A stretch of DNA of 64,000 nucleotides from Gemmatimonadota bacterium. Its GTDB lineage: Bacteria; Gemmatimonadota; Gemmatimonadetes; Gemmatimonadales; GWC2-71-9. The stretch covers positions 7,736-71,735 of the forward strand of contig JAZKBR010000009.1 in the NCBI GenBank assembly GCA_040388535.1, given 5' to 3'. The translations under genes and the position numbers were made by a program. Positions 15,973-23,872 of this stretch are shown here, one piece after another. A model generated the notes under the pieces. That model saw only the letters and a list, made by a program, of their open reading frames with translations. It ran no database searches and was not told where the DNA came from. The first letter of the stretch is position 1, and every line of letters starts with the position of its first letter.

Positions 15973-16837
15973 CTTCTTGCTCGCAGGGCTGATCTTCCTG
16001 ACTCCGGCCCTGGTTGCGTCTCAGGCATCGCCCGGGGTGCGCTATCGCTCGGCGACGATCGACCAGCGGGGCGAGCTCGTGATCGTGTCGCGCCAGGGGC
16101 GCGCGATCCGCGTCCCCAAGCGGGGGAAGCAGACCTCTTTCGGCTCGCCGGAACTCTCGGCCGACAGTACTGCCGTTGCGGTGCCGGCACTCTTCGCCAA
16201 CTGTTGCACCTCCTATGACATTCCGCTCGAGCTAGTGGTGTACGCGGCGGGGCGGACGCACCGATTCACCGGGGACGGGTTGCCGATCTTCCAGTGGGGC
16301 TTTGTTGATGGCGGCAGGCGCGTCGCCTTCGGGCAGGAGCCGGTGCATTTCGGTTGTGAGATCCACTACGAGTTGCACGATGTTGCGTCGGAGAAGTTGG
16401 TGGATTCGGCCGATGTGCCGGAGCCGTGCGGGCAGCGGCCGGATCCCGTCATTGGGGAACTCCCGGCGTGGGTGGCGGGGTTGAGGGCGGGGAAGGCGGA
16501 GCCGGATTCATCTGACCCGACCGTCCCGAAAACGATGGCCCTCCTCACTGGCACCGTCCGCGACGACCGGGGCAATGTCATCGCTGGCGCCGCCGTAGTG
16601 CTCGTTTCGGTCCGAGTCGGCACCGTCACTGATGCGCAGGGCCGCTACACGCTACTCACCCCTGGCACGCCGGATTCGCTGCGCGTTTCTGCGGCAGGCT
16701 GGGCGACGGCGACAGGCGCTCTTCCTCGGCTGCAACTGGGGACGCGAACCGAGCTGTCGGTGCGGCTCAAACGACCGACCAGGGTGCCGGTGATCCGCGG
16801 CGCCGCACCGCTAGCGCCCCGGACCGGAAGCCAGTAA
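15962..16837 (+). CDS. Exported protein with carboxypeptidase regulatory-like domain
   Basis: 291 residues from the ATG inside the end of the propeller gene. Signal peptide (SFLLAGLIFLTPALVASQ), then about 170 residues of beta-rich sequence with a CC pair (FANCCTSYD) and further Cys. The C-terminal 80 residues (TGTVRDDRGNVIAGAAVVLV, TVTDAQGRYTLLTPG, LRVSAAGWA) are a carboxypeptidase regulatory-like beta-sandwich, as found in TonB-dependent receptors and surface proteins. This resembles a single-domain carbohydrate/peptide-binding accessory unit; ligand unknown. Confidence 0.75.
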   Translation: MRGSFLLAGLIFLTPALVASQASPGVRYRSATIDQRGELVIVSRQGRAIRVPKRGKQTSFGSPELSADSTAVAVPALFANCCTSYDIPLELVVYAAGRTHRFTGDGLPIFQWGFVDGGRRVAFGQEPVHFGCEIHYELHDVASEKLVDSADVPEPCGQRPDPVIGELPAWVAGLRAGKAEPDSSDPTVPKTMALLTGTVRDDRGNVIAGAAVVLVSVRVGTVTDAQGRYTLLTPGTPDSLRVSAAGWATATGALPRLQLGTRTELSVRLKRPTRVPVIRGAAPLAPRTGSQ

Positions 16838-16972
16838 CGTTCATCCGTGCCACAGGTGTAGTTCGGGCCCCCCTGCTTCGAGCGTACCGTGATCGACACT
16901 CCGGGTCGTCCCTCCAAATCAGTCGCGTCTTCCGCCGTTGATCGGCGTTCTCCCCCCTCACGAGGTTCCGCC

Positions 16973-17377
16973 ATGCGTGCCCTGCTCCTGGTTGCTGTGG
17001 TTGGACTGGCCGCCGTCTCCCTGATGGCCGCGCGTCAGCCGCTGCCGCACGACGGTTTCCAGGTCAGCGTGGAGCGTACGAGCAGCGGCTGGCGCGCGCG
17101 CTGCGGTGCCGGGTGCAGCTGGAAGGAACTCTCCTCCGTCTGCCCCGGCGATTGCCGCACCCTGATCGATGCGAACGGGGTGGTCTCGAATGTGAAAGAG
17201 GAGAAGACCGACGCGGCCTTCGGCTTCGTCATTACCCGGACGCGGAAGGGATGGCAGGCTGAATCGATTGCCGGCACCAGCTGGAAGCAGGTGGGCTGGA
17301 GTTGCTCCGTAGCGTCGTGCCGGGCGAGTCTCGATGCTGCGGGGGTGACGGTAGTGCCGCTCTTCCGGCTCTTCTAA
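16973..17377 (+). CDS. Small exported Cys-rich protein, internal duplication
   Basis: 134 residues with a signal peptide (LLLVAVVGLAAVSLMAARQ). The mature part contains two similar halves: SSGWRARCGAGCSWKELS..C..DCRTLIDANG and KGWQAESIAGTSWKQVGWSC..ASCRASLDAAG. Both have GW..., SWK and C..(C)R.L(I/L)DA, so it appears to be an internal duplication stabilised by disulfides. No family assigned. Its stop overlaps the next start (TAATG). Confidence 0.65.
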   Translation: MRALLLVAVVGLAAVSLMAARQPLPHDGFQVSVERTSSGWRARCGAGCSWKELSSVCPGDCRTLIDANGVVSNVKEEKTDAAFGFVITRTRKGWQAESIAGTSWKQVGWSCSVASCRASLDAAGVTVVPLFRLF

Positions 17378-17811
17378 TGACCAGCAAACCCTCGACTTCG
17401 ATCCGAGGGATGCTCCTCATCGGGGTCGTCTACGGCCTCTTCTTCACGCTCGACAGTTTGGTGAGGAAACTTTTCGGGATCGATTCGATGGCGGGGATGG
17501 TCGCCATCCATCTCGGCGCCGCCATGCTCGCCATCTCGACGATGTTCCTGTTCGGGATGTTAAAGCCGGACAGGCTGCCGGAGGTCGAACCGATCCCGAA
17601 GCGAACCGCTTTTACCATCGTTGTGGTCGGCCTCGCCGTGGTGGTGGTCGCCACCGCGTTCTTCAGGGAATGGTGGCTCGCGATGGAAATGGTGGCGTTC
17701 CTTGCAGTGCTGGTGGGCGTCGTAATGTACATGCAGCTCTTCAAGCCGACCTGGGCGTCGGCCTCTGCCCCGCAACCCTTACCCGCAGATTCCCGTGACC
17801 TCTCCGATTGA
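17377..17811 (+). CDS. Four-helix membrane protein, unknown function
   Basis: 144 residues. Four hydrophobic helices are clear (about 10-32, 40-62, 77-96, 102-120). The short cytosolic tail is Ala/Pro-rich. No motif known to me. Start ATG overlaps the preceding stop and its own end overlaps the next gene by 17 nt, so 16973-18211 is probably one transcription unit. Confidence 0.6.
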   Translation: MTSKPSTSIRGMLLIGVVYGLFFTLDSLVRKLFGIDSMAGMVAIHLGAAMLAISTMFLFGMLKPDRLPEVEPIPKRTAFTIVVVGLAVVVVATAFFREWWLAMEMVAFLAVLVGVVMYMQLFKPTWASASAPQPLPADSRDLSD

Positions 17812-18211
17812 CGCCGCCGACCGTTCTGCCATCGACGCCATTGTCGCAAACCTGCAGCGTGCCTGGAACGCTGGCGATGGCGATGCCTTTGCGGTGCCGT
17901 TCGCCGAAGATGCCGACTTCGTGAACGTGCGCGCGGACCATCATCGCGGGCGCGGCGCGATCGCGGGTGGTCACAACGGGATCTTCCGGTCGATCTATGC
18001 CGGGAGCACGGTGGCGTATCAGGTGAAGAGCGCACGACTGCTCGCTGGTGATATCGCACTCGCCCACGTGCAGGCCGAGTTGAACGTGCCCGCCGGGCCG
18101 CTCGCCGGAAAGATCAACGCGCTCTTTTCCGCCGTGCTGCGGCGCACGGCGAGTGGGTGGGAGATCGTGTCGTTTCACAACACCGCGCTTCCGGCGGAGA
18201 TGTCGCGGTGA
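17795..18211 (+). CDS. SgcJ/EcaC-like NTF2-fold protein
   Basis: 138 residues, GTG start. IDAIVANLQRAWNAGDGDAF, then FAEDADFVNVRADHHRGRGA and the final WEIVSFHNTALP match the SgcJ/EcaC group of the NTF2-like (SnoaL/DUF4440) superfamily. Members form small cone-shaped domains; some act in natural-product tailoring, most have unknown function. No biosynthetic cluster surrounds it here, so a specific reaction should not be assumed. Confidence 0.8.
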   Translation: MTSPIDAADRSAIDAIVANLQRAWNAGDGDAFAVPFAEDADFVNVRADHHRGRGAIAGGHNGIFRSIYAGSTVAYQVKSARLLAGDIALAHVQAELNVPAGPLAGKINALFSAVLRRTASGWEIVSFHNTALPAEMSR

Positions 18212-18326
18212 GGTGAGGCCTGTGCTGTTCGGCACGAGATTGTCATCGTGTTGCAATGAGAGTGCGACGGCCCCGTCAGGGAGTCGGCATAGCTTGATGG
18301 CAACTCGCTGACTCCGAGGTGCCACG

Positions 18327-18767
18327 ATGGACGGCTACAATTTCAGTGCTGCGGCCCGCCGCGTGATCTCGGCGGCCCATCTCGAAGCGGCGGCGCGCGA
18401 CCACGAATACATCGGCACCGAGCACCTGCTTCTCAGCGCGATCCGGAGGCCGGACGAGGGCGCGGCGCTGTTGCTGGGCCGACTCGGCGTCGACATCCAC
18501 GCGCTGCGGATCGCGATTGAGGAGCTGGCACCTTCGGGAAAGAAGCCGCTCGATCCCGACCGCGAGCGCCCCTGGACTTCAGGCGGGCAGAAGGTGCTCG
18601 AGTTTGCGATGATGTACGCGAGGGAAGAGGGTCGAGTCGAAGTAGACCCCGGGCATCTGCTCGTCGCGTTGCTGCGAGTGGAGAAGGGAATTGCGGCGCA
18701 GGTGCTTCGCCGTGCGGGCGTCAGCGCGGAGCACGTCGTGGCCGCCCGCGCGCAGGCCGCCAGCTAG
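18327..18767 (+). CDS. Stand-alone double Clp-N domain protein
   Basis: 146 residues made almost entirely of two Clp N-terminal repeats: FSAAARRVISAAHLEAAARD and YIGTEHLLLSAI (about 6-40) and VLEFAMMYAREEG with VDPGHLLVALLR (about 90-118). In ClpA/B/C these repeats bind substrates or adaptors, but here no AAA+ ATPase domain follows. It could be a free adaptor or competitor for a Clp ATPase, or a remnant; the intact repeat pair and normal stop argue against decay. It is followed 11 nt later by a VOC gene. Confidence 0.85.
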   Translation: MDGYNFSAAARRVISAAHLEAAARDHEYIGTEHLLLSAIRRPDEGAALLLGRLGVDIHALRIAIEELAPSGKKPLDPDRERPWTSGGQKVLEFAMMYAREEGRVEVDPGHLLVALLRVEKGIAAQVLRRAGVSAEHVVAARAQAAS

Positions 18768-18778
18768 CGGAGGGAAGT

Positions 18779-19180
18779 GTGCCGATCCAGACCGGGGGCG
18801 TTGCCCCACTGATTCAGGTCTTCGATATGCCGATCTCGGTCGCATTCTATCGCGACGTCCTCGGTTTCACGATCGTGGGGCAGTCGGCGCCCGGCGACGA
18901 TTTCGACTGGGGCCTCTTCCAGCTCGACGGCGCGGTGCTGATGCTCAACACCGCCTATGAGCGCGACGAGCGGCCCGCGGCGCCCGATCCGGCGCGCATC
19001 GCCGCGCATCAGGATACCGGCCTCTACTTCGGCACACCCGATGTCGACGCCGTCTACGAACATCTGCGCGGGCACGGTGTGAAGCTCGCGCCACCGATCA
19101 TCGCGCCGTACGGCATGAAGCAACTCTACCTGCGCGACCCGGATGGCTATGTGCTCTGCTTTCAGGCACCGGCGACGTGA
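18779..19180 (+). CDS. VOC family protein
   Basis: 133 residues, GTG start. IQVFDMPISVAFYRDVLGF begins the first module; the second includes DTGLYFGTPDVDAVYEHLR and ends LYLRDPDGYVLCFQAP, the usual YxxDPDGxxxxF motif. The final Gln sits where many VOC enzymes have a metal-binding Glu, so enzymatic activity is uncertain. Its end overlaps the next gene by 4 nt. Confidence 0.85.
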   Translation: MPIQTGGVAPLIQVFDMPISVAFYRDVLGFTIVGQSAPGDDFDWGLFQLDGAVLMLNTAYERDERPAAPDPARIAAHQDTGLYFGTPDVDAVYEHLRGHGVKLAPPIIAPYGMKQLYLRDPDGYVLCFQAPAT

Positions 19181-19869
19181 AGCGCGCGCTTGCGGCGCTC
19201 CTGATCGTCGTCACGGTTGCCAACTCTCCGCGGGCCGCTGCGCAGGCAACCACGCCCCTCCGCCCTGGCCGTGATTCACTCACGGTGAGTCTGGTCCGGG
19301 GTGCGGATACGGTGAAGACCGGGTGGATCCGTGACGAACTTCTCCTTCGCAACGAGAGCGGAGTCGCCACCGTCGTGCGGAATTACGAGACTCAGGACCG
19401 GGTACTCGGCAATTCCGTGTACACGGTGCGCGATCGGCTGAGTGATCTTCGCCCCATCAACGCCAGCGCGCACACCTCGCGCGGCGACCTCACGGTCAAA
19501 TTCGGCCCGTTGCTGGCTTCAGGGTGGCTGCGTTCGCCGTCGGGGGATTCGATCCCGCTGACCGTCGTGCTGCCGCCCGATGCCATCAACTCCTCGACCT
19601 TCGACCTGCTGATTCGCGCCGCGCCGCTTCGCGCCGGCTGGGCACTCGACGTCCCCGCCGTGATCGCCGAGTCGGGTGAGGTCGTCCAGCTCACCGCGCA
19701 CGTCGCAGGAGAAGACGTGATCGACGGTGTGACTACCTGGCGCGTCGAGGGCGTCTTCACCGGCATGCTGGTGACCTTCTGGGTCGCCAAAATTGACCGT
19801 CATATGGTGCTCCAACGGATGGCGCCGCCGGGTGGCTTCGTCATCCTGATCCGATCAACGGGGAAGTAG
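19177..19869 (+). CDS. Exported beta-rich protein (DUF3108-like layout)
   Basis: 230 residues, GTG start coupled to the VOC gene. Signal peptide ALAALLIVVTVANSPRAAAQ. The body alternates strands, with a middle PLTVVLPPDAINSSTFDLLI and a C-terminal TFWVAKIDRHMVLQRMAPP. That arrangement resembles DUF3108-type periplasmic beta-barrel proteins, but the match is by layout only. It directly abuts the DinB gene. Confidence 0.6.
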   Translation: MKRALAALLIVVTVANSPRAAAQATTPLRPGRDSLTVSLVRGADTVKTGWIRDELLLRNESGVATVVRNYETQDRVLGNSVYTVRDRLSDLRPINASAHTSRGDLTVKFGPLLASGWLRSPSGDSIPLTVVLPPDAINSSTFDLLIRAAPLRAGWALDVPAVIAESGEVVQLTAHVAGEDVIDGVTTWRVEGVFTGMLVTFWVAKIDRHMVLQRMAPPGGFVILIRSTGK

Positions 19870-20394
19870 ATGGAGTTCGAGCTTGCCGCTGGCATCGCTT
19901 TGCTCGAACGTACTCCTGCCACGCTGCGGGCGATGCTCATCGGGCTGCCCGCGGAGTGGGTCAATGCCACTGAAGGGCCCGAGAGCTGGAGTCCGTATGA
20001 CATCCTCGGGCATCTCGTCCACGGTGAACAGACCGATTGGATCCCCCGGGCAGCCATCATCCTCGCGCAGGGGAGTGACCGTCGCTTCACCGTGTTCGAT
20101 CGCTTCGCGCAGTTCCGAGAGAGTGAGGGGAAGACAACGACCGACCTGCTCGATGAATTCGACGCGCATCGCAAGGCGAGTCTCGCCACGCTCTCTGGTT
20201 GGCAATTGACCGAGGCACAGCTGACGCTCGAAGGGATCCATCCCGAGTTCGGGCCGGTGACCCTGCGCCAGCTCCTTGCGACCTGGGTCGCCCACGACCT
20301 CGGCCACATCGCCCAGATCGCCCGCGTGATGGCGAAGGAGTATCGCGAGGCAGTAGGACCGTGGCGCGCGTATCTGCCGGTGCTTGACCGATGA
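19870..20394 (+). CDS. DinB family protein
   Basis: 174 residues. The DinB four-helix bundle is indicated by WSPYDILGHLVHGEQTDW (metal His of helix 2) and the late VAHDLGHIAQIARV, which supplies the other two His ligands (HDxxH). The family includes metal-dependent thiol transferases and proteins induced by stress, but most members are uncharacterised. The ATG follows the previous stop with no gap. Confidence 0.85.
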   Translation: MEFELAAGIALLERTPATLRAMLIGLPAEWVNATEGPESWSPYDILGHLVHGEQTDWIPRAAIILAQGSDRRFTVFDRFAQFRESEGKTTTDLLDEFDAHRKASLATLSGWQLTEAQLTLEGIHPEFGPVTLRQLLATWVAHDLGHIAQIARVMAKEYREAVGPWRAYLPVLDR

Positions 20395-20438
20395 GCGTCG
20401 TATCACCTTTCGCCGCGACGACGTCGCCGTGAGTCAGA

Positions 20439-20870
20439 ATGAGTAACGGTACACGCGCAGGTCTTTTCCGAATCAATCTCTTGCTGGTGGTGCTGGGTGC
20501 AGTTGCCGGCGCTCTTGCCGGAATCCCGCTCACCTGGCTCGGGAAGATCATCTCGGGCGCGCCGGAGCCGGCCACGCTTGCGACCTATCTCTGGAACGCG
20601 CGGGCGATGGCGGTGATGGGGGCGGTCTTTGCGCCGCTACTCGCCTGGTCGACGATGCGTCGGGTGCCGCTGTGGCGCGCTGCGCTCGAGACCGCCGCTG
20701 GGGGACTGGTTGGCGCAATCATCGGGATGATGCTGGCCTCAGGCGGATTGATGCTCTTCCTCGCCGGGGCGGGCATCTCCCTCTCCGCGTGGCGCCTCAA
20801 TCGGGCGTATCCGGAGCGCATGCGTGTCGGCGACGGGAATGCCGATGAGACACCGGCAATCGGAGCATGA
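20439..20870 (+). CDS. Four-helix membrane protein, unknown function
   Basis: 143 residues. Hydrophobic helices at about 10-33, 53-68, 84-100 and 102-118, with Gly/Ala-rich packing faces. Short polar N and C termini are probably cytosolic. No recognised family. It stands 45 nt after the DinB gene and 39 nt before a lipoprotein gene in the same direction. Confidence 0.6.
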   Translation: MSNGTRAGLFRINLLLVVLGAVAGALAGIPLTWLGKIISGAPEPATLATYLWNARAMAVMGAVFAPLLAWSTMRRVPLWRAALETAAGGLVGAIIGMMLASGGLMLFLAGAGISLSAWRLNRAYPERMRVGDGNADETPAIGA

Positions 20871-20909
20871 CATCGTGTTCAACGACTCGTACGTAACGGT
20901 ACTCGACCG

Positions 20910-21299
20910 ATGACCGCGCCTCGCGCGGCCGCGGCGCTTGCCTTGACGACCCTCGCCGGTGCCTGTCACCAGACTCCGCCGGTGATGTGCACGATGGAGT
21001 TCCGGATGGTGCAGGTCGTCGCGGTGACCGAGGCGGGAGTGCCGGTGAGCGGCCTCACCGTGCGCGACAGCGTCTTGCGCACCCGGCACGGTTTCGGGGT
21101 TGAGCAGGGGAGCGGCCTTGCGCCCGGCGGCTACCTCGTCTTCAGCGACAACGAGCGTCGGGAACTCGGCGGCAAGCGGGAGAGTGTCCGAGTCATCGGG
21201 AGCGACGGCGGGCGCGGATTCGCGGCCGACTTCGTCTTCGAGGCCGATGCCTGTCATATCAGCAAGCGGAGCGGGCCGGACACGGTAATCGTGAGGTAA
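20910..21299 (+). CDS. Small lipoprotein, possible carboxypeptidase-regulatory-like fold
   Basis: 129 residues. Signal ALALTTLAGACHQ is a convincing lipobox. The mature part includes VVAVTEAGVPVSGLTVRDSV, a strand pattern like a transthyretin/carboxypeptidase regulatory beta-sandwich, and a late ACHISKRSGPDTVIV. Three Cys remain after the lipidated one. Function unknown. Confidence 0.6.
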   Translation: MTAPRAAAALALTTLAGACHQTPPVMCTMEFRMVQVVAVTEAGVPVSGLTVRDSVLRTRHGFGVEQGSGLAPGGYLVFSDNERRELGGKRESVRVIGSDGGRGFAADFVFEADACHISKRSGPDTVIVR

Positions 21300-21403
21300 T
21301 TCCAGCTGGGGCAGAGCAGGCTCGATGGGACTGTGTGGGCATCGCCGTGGGGAGCGTCAATGGGAGCACAACCCTGCCGACTGTGCGATTCCCTCACCAT
21401 CGA

Positions 21404-21417
21404 GGCCTCGCGAGGCC
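21404..21417. promoter_or_regulatory. 14-bp perfect palindrome ahead of the HPF-like gene
   Basis: GGCCTCGCGAGGCC is self-complementary and sits 18 nt upstream of the ATG at 21436. It may be an operator or a small RNA stem close to the ribosome-binding site. High GC makes chance palindromes fairly likely. Confidence 0.3.
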
Positions 21418-21435
21418 CTCGTGGAGCACCCCGCC

Positions 21436-21753
21436 ATGCATATCCAGCTCAATACCGATCACAACATCAAGGGCACCGAGGCACTCACCGAACAGATTGA
21501 TGCGTCGGTGTCGGAAATTCTCAACCATGTCGGCTCGCAGGTTACCCGGGTCGAGATTCACCTCAGCGACCTCAACGGCGACACCAAGACCGGCCCGAAC
21601 GAGATCCGTTGTCTGATGGAGGCTCGCCTCGCCGGTCACCAGCCGATGGTGGTGAGTTACGAGTCGGAGAGTGTGATGCAAGCCGTCGATGGCGCGGCCC
21701 ACAAGCTCAAGACCGTCCTCGAGAGCACCCTCGCCCGGCTGGCGAGCCGCTAG
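21436..21753 (+). CDS. HPF/RaiA-like ribosome-associated protein
   Basis: 105 residues from the ATG that begins MHIQLNTDHNIKG; the longer frame to 21325 adds unrelated sequence. The beta-alpha-beta-beta-beta-alpha pattern (VTRVEIHLSDLNGDTKTG, CLMEARLAGHQPMVVSYES, MQAVDGAAHKLKTVLEST) fits the S30AE/HPF fold, which binds the 30S decoding region and silences ribosomes in stationary phase. The protein is short, like E. coli HPF, lacking the C-terminal dimerisation tail of long HPF. Some members of this subgroup are annotated only as ribosome-associated. Confidence 0.8.
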   Translation: MHIQLNTDHNIKGTEALTEQIDASVSEILNHVGSQVTRVEIHLSDLNGDTKTGPNEIRCLMEARLAGHQPMVVSYESESVMQAVDGAAHKLKTVLESTLARLASR

Positions 21754-21777
21754 CTTTCGGACCGAGTATTCACCTGC

Positions 21778-21781
21778 GAGG
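21778..21781 (+). promoter_or_regulatory. GAGG ribosome-binding site pointing to a CTG start
   Basis: GAGG ends 5 nt before CTG at 21787. No ATG, GTG or TTG occurs in this frame between the previous stop and 21862, yet the intervening codons encode a convincing membrane helix. Confidence 0.4.
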
Positions 21782-21786
21782 TCGCC

Positions 21787-22161
21787 CTGCCGCTCAGCAA
21801 CACTCAGATCAGTGCGCTCGCCTGGCTGGCCCTCGGGATCCACCTCATCGTCGGGACGTCGGTGCTGCGCCATCGCAGCCCGGCGTCGCAGCTCGCGTGG
21901 GTGAACCTCGCCATGGGCTTCGCGGTCCTCGGCTACTGGGGACGCAACTGGTTCAGCTACCTCTTCCGCGGCATCACCTGGTATCTCAGTGATCAATGGC
22001 TGCCGGCGTATGCGCTGGTGGTCTGCGTCGTCGCCGGCCTCACGCTCCTGGGGCGCTATCAGGCAACGGCGTTCCACTGGATCGTCTTCGGTGTCAATAC
22101 GGTCGTGCTGCTCGGTGCAGCGCTCTTCCTGACCTTCTTCCGGATGACGAGGTTGATCTAG
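21787..22161 (+). CDS. Four-helix membrane protein, probable CTG start
   Basis: 124 residues if translation begins at CTG, or 99 from the first conventional start (GTG 21862). The upstream version adds ISALAWLALGIHLIVGTSVL, a well-formed first helix, before ASQLAWVNLAMGFAVLGYWG, WLPAYALVVCVVAGLTLLG and FHWIVFGVNTVVLLGAALFL. A GAGG sequence supports the CTG. No family recognised. It lies between an HPF-like gene and a propeller lipoprotein in the same direction. Confidence 0.55.
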   Translation: MPLSNTQISALAWLALGIHLIVGTSVLRHRSPASQLAWVNLAMGFAVLGYWGRNWFSYLFRGITWYLSDQWLPAYALVVCVVAGLTLLGRYQATAFHWIVFGVNTVVLLGAALFLTFFRMTRLI

Positions 22162-22162
22162 G

Positions 22163-23347
22163 GTGAATCAGTCGCGCCTGCTCCTCTCCTTTGCCCTCTG
22201 TCTCGGGGCCTGCAACTCAACGCCCGCCGCCCGCACCGATAGTGCGCGGTCAGGCCGGGTGATTCGTCTCGCACCACTCGACAGCACCACCGCTCCCCAA
22301 TGGACCACCGAGCCAGTGTTCACGACCCTCGGTCGCAACGCGCTCCTCGCGGGAGTCGGCTATAGCGTGCGGGCGGTCTTCGCGCCCGATTCCACGCTCT
22401 GGGTTGCCAACGCCAGTGAAATTGTCGTGCTGCATCGCGATGGCGCACTCGCACGCACGGTAGGCCGCGCGGGCGACGGACCGGGTGAGTTCCGCGGGAT
22501 CCTCTCCCTCGGCCTCGGCGGTGATGGCACCATCTACGCGAGCGAACTTGGGAGCGGGCGATTCACGCGACTGCGGACGTCAGGGGGCGTCGCTCAGTTC
22601 ATTCCGCGTATTACCAACGCCTCAGCGGGGCGCGAGAACGAGCCGGTGACCGCGCTCGACGACGGCCGTTCCCTCGGCATAACGTGGCAGTCGCGTCCGA
22701 ATGTGAATGTGTCGGATGGGATCGTCGACGGACCGTATCACCGGGAGCGGGTCACCCTCATGGCATACGATTCCACCGGTGCGGTCGGCGACACGCTCGG
22801 CGTATGGCCTGGCCTGCAGCGGAGTGCAGGGCTGCCGATCCGATTCGCGCGCGGAGTGGTCTATGATGGCCGAGGGAATCGAACGGCGATTGGTGTGAGT
22901 GACTCGGTTGACATCACCTTGTTTGATGGGGCGTCACTCGTGCGGCGGCTGGTAGGGCCTGCATCACTCAGAGCGGTCACGCCAGCCGATCTCTTGGCAT
23001 GGCGCGAAGGGGTCAAGGCTGAGATGCAGGATCTCGCGGCCTTTCTCATCAAGGCGAACGACGAGGGGCCCGCGGTGGCGACGCTGCCGACGGTCGGTGG
23101 TGTGGTGATCGATGACGAGGGAAATCTCTGGATCGGAGAGTTCGCGGTGCCGAAGCAGGCTTCGCGACGGTGGCATATCTACTCTGCCGAAGGAAAGGCG
23201 CTGGGTGTGGTGGAACTGCCCGCGCTCGCGCCGGCCTTCCTGACGACCCATACCGAGCTGCTCGACGTCGCCCAGGGTCGTCTCGCGCTGTTGCGCGAGA
23301 TGCCCGATGGCGAGCTGGTCGTGGAAGTCAGGAATATCCGGCGTTAG
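22163..23347 (+). CDS. Six-bladed beta-propeller lipoprotein (paralog 5)
   Basis: 394 residues, GTG start one base after the previous stop. Signal LLLSFALCLGACNST contains a lipobox. The hallmark VGRAGDGPGEFRGILSLGLG is present, followed by TIYASELGSGRFTRL. Additional blades include LWVANASEIVVLHRDGAL and NLWIGEFAVPKQ. Compared with the other paralogs it has an insertion of about 40 residues around the DGRSLGITWQ region. Likely outer-membrane or periplasmic; ligand unknown. Confidence 0.8.
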   Translation: MNQSRLLLSFALCLGACNSTPAARTDSARSGRVIRLAPLDSTTAPQWTTEPVFTTLGRNALLAGVGYSVRAVFAPDSTLWVANASEIVVLHRDGALARTVGRAGDGPGEFRGILSLGLGGDGTIYASELGSGRFTRLRTSGGVAQFIPRITNASAGRENEPVTALDDGRSLGITWQSRPNVNVSDGIVDGPYHRERVTLMAYDSTGAVGDTLGVWPGLQRSAGLPIRFARGVVYDGRGNRTAIGVSDSVDITLFDGASLVRRLVGPASLRAVTPADLLAWREGVKAEMQDLAAFLIKANDEGPAVATLPTVGGVVIDDEGNLWIGEFAVPKQASRRWHIYSAEGKALGVVELPALAPAFLTTHTELLDVAQGRLALLREMPDGELVVEVRNIRR

Positions 23348-23356
23348 CATTACTGA

Positions 23357-23872
23357 ATGATCGACGAAGCCAGTGTAACCCTCGATGTCGCCACCCCCAG
23401 CGACCAGCTCCTCCTCGCAAACCTGCTCGAGCTCTACATCCACGATTTGAGTGCGGCCTTCCCCGACGTGGTGCAGGGTCCTGATGGCCGCTTCGGCTAC
23501 AAGTGGCTGCCGCTGTACTGGTCGGAGCCGGATCGCCGGATGCCTTTCATCATTCGACATAGGGGTACGGTGGCGGGTTTCGTACTGGCGACGCGCGGGT
23601 CACCTTCGTTCGACGACGCGGCAGTGCTCGATGTTGCCGAATTCTTCGTCTTGCGGCGCTTTCGGCGCGCTGGCGTGGGGCGCGCGGCGGCTCGTCTCCT
23701 CTGGCAGCGGATGCCGGGGCACTGGGTGGTCCGGGTCTCCGAGGGGTCGCCTGGGGCGTTGCCGTTCTGGCGAGAAGTCATCGGCGAGTTCAGCGGTGGG
23801 AGCGCCATGGTATCGGTCCGACCAGGCGATCCCCATCCCCAGCACGTCTTCGATTTCGTGAGTGCAGGCTAG
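23357..23872 (+). CDS. GNAT family acetyltransferase
   Basis: 171 residues. The GNAT core is visible: FIIRHRGTVAGFVLATRGS (beta strands 2-4) then DVAEFFVLRRFRRAGVGRAA, containing the acetyl-CoA pyrophosphate loop (RRxGxG/A), and a final HVFDFVSAG. The family acetylates amines of small molecules, peptides or proteins; the substrate cannot be told. It ends in a 4-nt overlap with the convergent DUF1203 gene. Confidence 0.85.
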   Translation: MIDEASVTLDVATPSDQLLLANLLELYIHDLSAAFPDVVQGPDGRFGYKWLPLYWSEPDRRMPFIIRHRGTVAGFVLATRGSPSFDDAAVLDVAEFFVLRRFRRAGVGRAAARLLWQRMPGHWVVRVSEGSPGALPFWREVIGEFSGGSAMVSVRPGDPHPQHVFDFVSAG

